This document shows, piece by piece, positions 4,489-6,567 of a stretch of DNA of 6,567 bases. The translations under genes were made by a program, and so were the position numbers. The notes beneath the pieces are model-generated. The model was not told the origin of the DNA. It did no database searches and was given only the letters and a program-made list of their open reading frames with translations. Within the stretch, counting starts at the first letter, position 1. Each line of letters starts with the position of its first letter. The stretch is from an uncultured Eubacteriales bacterium (GTDB lineage Bacteria; Bacillota; Clostridia; Oscillospirales; QAKW01): positions 1 to 6,567 of the forward strand of contig CAKRPM010000072.1 in assembly GCA_934378025.1 (NCBI GenBank). Direction: 5' to 3'.

Positions 4489-6174
4489 ATGGACATTAGC
4501 AAATACGGTATTCAGTACTACCCGGCGCCCGTTGCCGGGCACAAGTGGATCGAAAAAGATCATATTACCAAAGCACCCAAGTGGTGCAGCGTCGATTTGC
4601 GCGACGGCAATCAAAGCCTGATCGTGCCGATGAGTCTGGAGGAAAAGCTGACCTTTTACAAGCTGCTTTTACAAGTGGGATTTAAAGAAATCGAAGTCGG
4701 TTTTCCCGCAGCCAGCGAAACGGAATATACTTTCTTGCGGACGCTGATCGAGCAAAATTTGATCCCCGAGGACGTTACCGTACAGGTGCTGACCCAATGC
4801 CGCGAACATATCATCCGCAAAACCTTTGAAGCCTGCAAGGGAGCACCGAGCGCTATTATCCATTTTTATAATTCCGTCAGCGTCGCCCAGCGCGAGCAAG
4901 TATTCCGCAAAAGCCGCGAGGAAATCAAAGCCATTGCCGTCGAAGGCGCACGGCTGGTCAAAAAGCTGGCGGCGGAATATGACGGTAATTTCCGTTTTGA
5001 ATATTCTCCGGAAAGCTTTACCGGCGCGGAGCCGGAATACGCGCTGGAGGTTTGCAACGCCGTACTGGACGTATTGCAGCCGGGGCCGGACAACAACGTG
5101 ATTATCAATCTGCCGGTCACGGTGGAACTGAGCATGCCGCATGTTTACGCCGATCAGGTGGAATACATCCATGAAAATATCAAATACCGCGAATATGTCA
5201 CACTGTCACTGCATCCGCACAATGATCGCGGCTGCGGCGTGGCGGACACGGAGCTGGCGCTTTTGGCGGGCGCAGACCGTGTGGAGGGCACGCTGTTCGG
5301 CAACGGCGAGCGAACGGGCAATGTGGATATTGTCACACTGGCGCTTAATATGTATGCAACCGGCGTCGATCCCCATTTGGATTTTTCCGACATGCCCGCA
5401 CTTGTCAAAACGTACGAAGAGTGCACCCGCATGCACGTTTACGAGCGTTCCCCCTACGCCGGCGCACTGGTATTTGCCGCCTTTTCGGGCAGCCATCAGG
5501 ATGCCATCGCCAAGGGCATGCACTACCGCACCGAAAAAGCGCTGCATACCTGGAACGTCCCCTATATTCCCATTGATCCCAAAGATATCGGACGCACCTA
5601 TGACGCCGATGTAATTCGCGTAAATTCACAAAGCGGCAAAGGCGGCATCGGCTATCTGCTGGAAGAAACCTACGGTTATGTTTTACCCGCCAAAATGCGC
5701 GAACATCTGAGTTATCTTTGCAAAAGCGTTTCCGATCGCGAGCATCGCGAGCTGAAAATGAGCGATGTGCTGGCGCTGTTCCAAGAGCATTACTTTAACT
5801 GTGAAGCGCCGCTGGCGGTGGCGGATATGAGTTTTTCCAAAACCGAGCAAACACCGGATGAGGCGGTCAGCACCACGGTCTGCTTTGTGGATGCTGAGGG
5901 AAGCCACAGCGTCAGTGCTGCCGGCAACGGTTCGCTGGACGCCGTATCCAATGCCTTAAAGGCCTATACCGGGAAACCGTACAAACTTTCCGTTTACACC
6001 GAGCACAGCATGCAGGAAAGCGGTTCCAAAAGCGTGGCGGCCGCATATATCGGGCTGGAAGACGAAAACGGAACGCTCTATTGGGGAGCGGGCACAGACA
6101 CGGATATCATCCGCGCCAGCGCGCATGCGCTGATGAGCGCCTATAATAATTTCATTACGGCCAAGGAGGCATAA
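4489..6174 (+). CDS. leuA: 2-Isopropylmalate synthase, yeast/actinobacterial type
   Basis: The 561-residue enzyme condenses acetyl-CoA with 2-oxoisovalerate to 2-isopropylmalate, the committed step of leucine synthesis. The sequence [17 protein letters not shown] (28-44) marks the longer LeuA class seen in yeast and Actinobacteria rather than the E. coli class. The TIM-barrel catalytic domain (to about 310) shows DLRDGNQ with metal ligand Asp39, the metal-binding HPHNDRG (242-248, His242 and His244) and [10 protein letters not shown] (271-280, Asn278). A linker subdomain follows, then a C-terminal regulatory domain (about 450-561) with AGNGSLDAV (478-486) and [19 protein letters not shown] (533-551), the region where leucine binds for feedback inhibition. 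The product should therefore be controlled both by attenuation and allosterically. AAGGAG sits 7 nt before the ATG. The length is complete for the class, although the related methylthioalkylmalate and citramalate synthases cannot be wholly excluded from sequence alone. Confidence 0.95.
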   Translation: MDISKYGIQYYPAPVAGHKWIEKDHITKAPKWCSVDLRDGNQSLIVPMSLEEKLTFYKLLLQVGFKEIEVGFPAASETEYTFLRTLIEQNLIPEDVTVQVLTQCREHIIRKTFEACKGAPSAIIHFYNSVSVAQREQVFRKSREEIKAIAVEGARLVKKLAAEYDGNFRFEYSPESFTGAEPEYALEVCNAVLDVLQPGPDNNVIINLPVTVELSMPHVYADQVEYIHENIKYREYVTLSLHPHNDRGCGVADTELALLAGADRVEGTLFGNGERTGNVDIVTLALNMYATGVDPHLDFSDMPALVKTYEECTRMHVYERSPYAGALVFAAFSGSHQDAIAKGMHYRTEKALHTWNVPYIPIDPKDIGRTYDADVIRVNSQSGKGGIGYLLEETYGYVLPAKMREHLSYLCKSVSDREHRELKMSDVLALFQEHYFNCEAPLAVADMSFSKTEQTPDEAVSTTVCFVDAEGSHSVSAAGNGSLDAVSNALKAYTGKPYKLSVYTEHSMQESGSKSVAAAYIGLEDENGTLYWGAGTDTDIIRASAHALMSAYNNFITAKEA

Positions 6175-6178
6175 AATC

Positions 6179-6567
6179 ATGGGAATGACAATGACGCAAA
6201 AGATTTTGGCGGCGCATGCCGGGTTGCCGACCGTACAGGCCGGACAGTTGATCGAGGCGAACCTTGATATCGTTTTGGGCAACGATATCACCACCCCGGT
6301 GGCCATCAATGAATTTCAAAAAGCCGGTTTTACCGACGTGTTTGATAAAGACAAAATTGCAATCGTACTCGACCATTTTGTGCCGAACAAAGACATCAAA
6401 GCGGCGGAGCAGTCCAAGCAATGCCGTACCTTTGCCTGCTCGCACTGTATCAACCATTTTTACGACGTGGGGAAAATGGGCATTGAGCATGCGCTGCTGC
6501 CCGAACAAGGCGTCGTAACTGCCGGGGACTGCATTATCGGCGCGGACAGCCATACCTGCACCTACGG
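6179..6567 (+). CDS. leuC: 3-Isopropylmalate dehydratase large subunit, 5' part
   Basis: The first 129 codons are present and the gene runs off the right edge. The product, with LeuD, isomerises 2-isopropylmalate to 3-isopropylmalate using a 4Fe-4S cluster. Recognisable segments are [13 protein letters not shown] (3-15), [10 protein letters not shown] (34-43), [14 protein letters not shown] (65-78) and the substrate-loop sequence [10 protein letters not shown] at the edge. The pattern fits the shorter LeuC class common in Clostridia and Archaea (about 420 residues). The cluster-binding Cys residues lie beyond the window. Its AAGGAGG site (6163-6169) overlaps the end of leuA, 9 nt before the ATG, and only 4 nt separate the two genes, implying translational coupling. 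leuD and leuB are expected further right but are not visible. Confidence 0.94.
   Translation, partial: MGMTMTQKILAAHAGLPTVQAGQLIEANLDIVLGNDITTPVAINEFQKAGFTDVFDKDKIAIVLDHFVPNKDIKAAEQSKQCRTFACSHCINHFYDVGKMGIEHALLPEQGVVTAGDCIIGADSHTCTY

Overview
The window looks like part of a bacterial chromosome, most likely a Clostridia-type Firmicute. The coding DNA is of moderate GC (by eye about half) with AT-rich intergenic DNA. Shine-Dalgarno sites are strong, the sigma-A promoters are near consensus, and the LeuC N-terminus is of the clostridial type. The taxon is an inference from these traits, not an identification. The window holds the start of a leucine/branched-chain amino acid operon on the + strand and, divergent to it, the 5' part of a gene for an exported phosphodiesterase/nuclease-fold protein.

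Layout. Positions 1-618 (minus strand, running off the left edge) encode an exported endonuclease/exonuclease/phosphatase (EEP) protein with a GTG start. Its promoter matches the TTGACA-17 bp-TATAAT consensus exactly. Positions 619-833 are AT-rich divergent regulatory DNA with a 7-3-7 inverted repeat, a perfect 13-bp inverted repeat and a recurring AAAGTT motif. A strong extended -10 promoter (834-862) then fires rightward into a leader of about 340 nt (about 869-1207). This leader encodes a 77-codon reading frame whose second half is an Ile/Leu-rich segment with two CUA leucine codons. The leader contains two intrinsic terminators, one inside the reading frame (979-1006) and one just before the first structural gene (1151-1183). 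A candidate antiterminator pairs 1088-1101 with 1154-1168. I read the leader as a translation-controlled attenuator.

The operon itself is tightly packed: a branched-chain aminotransferase (1208-2233), a GldA-fold iron-type dehydrogenase (2259-3371), a BASS-family sodium-coupled transporter (3399-4463), a yeast/actinobacterial-type 2-isopropylmalate synthase LeuA (4489-6174), and the start of the 3-isopropylmalate dehydratase large subunit LeuC (6179 to the right edge). Intergenic gaps are 4-27 nt, each gene has its own ribosome binding site, and no terminator lies between the genes.

How the genes work together. LeuA and LeuC catalyse the first steps from 2-oxoisovalerate towards 2-oxoisocaproate, and the aminotransferase interconverts these oxo acids with Val, Ile and Leu. 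The two unexpected members are the dehydrogenase and the transporter. The dehydrogenase keeps the metal ligands of glycerol dehydrogenase but has Cys where the glycerol-contacting Asp sits, so it may reduce 2-oxo acids. The BASS transporter may move 2-oxo or 2-hydroxy acids across the membrane. The set BCAT + BASS + LeuA-type synthase + isopropylmalate isomerase parallels the plant chain-elongation module BCAT4/BAT5/MAM/IPMI. This functional reading is inference; the gene families are well supported.
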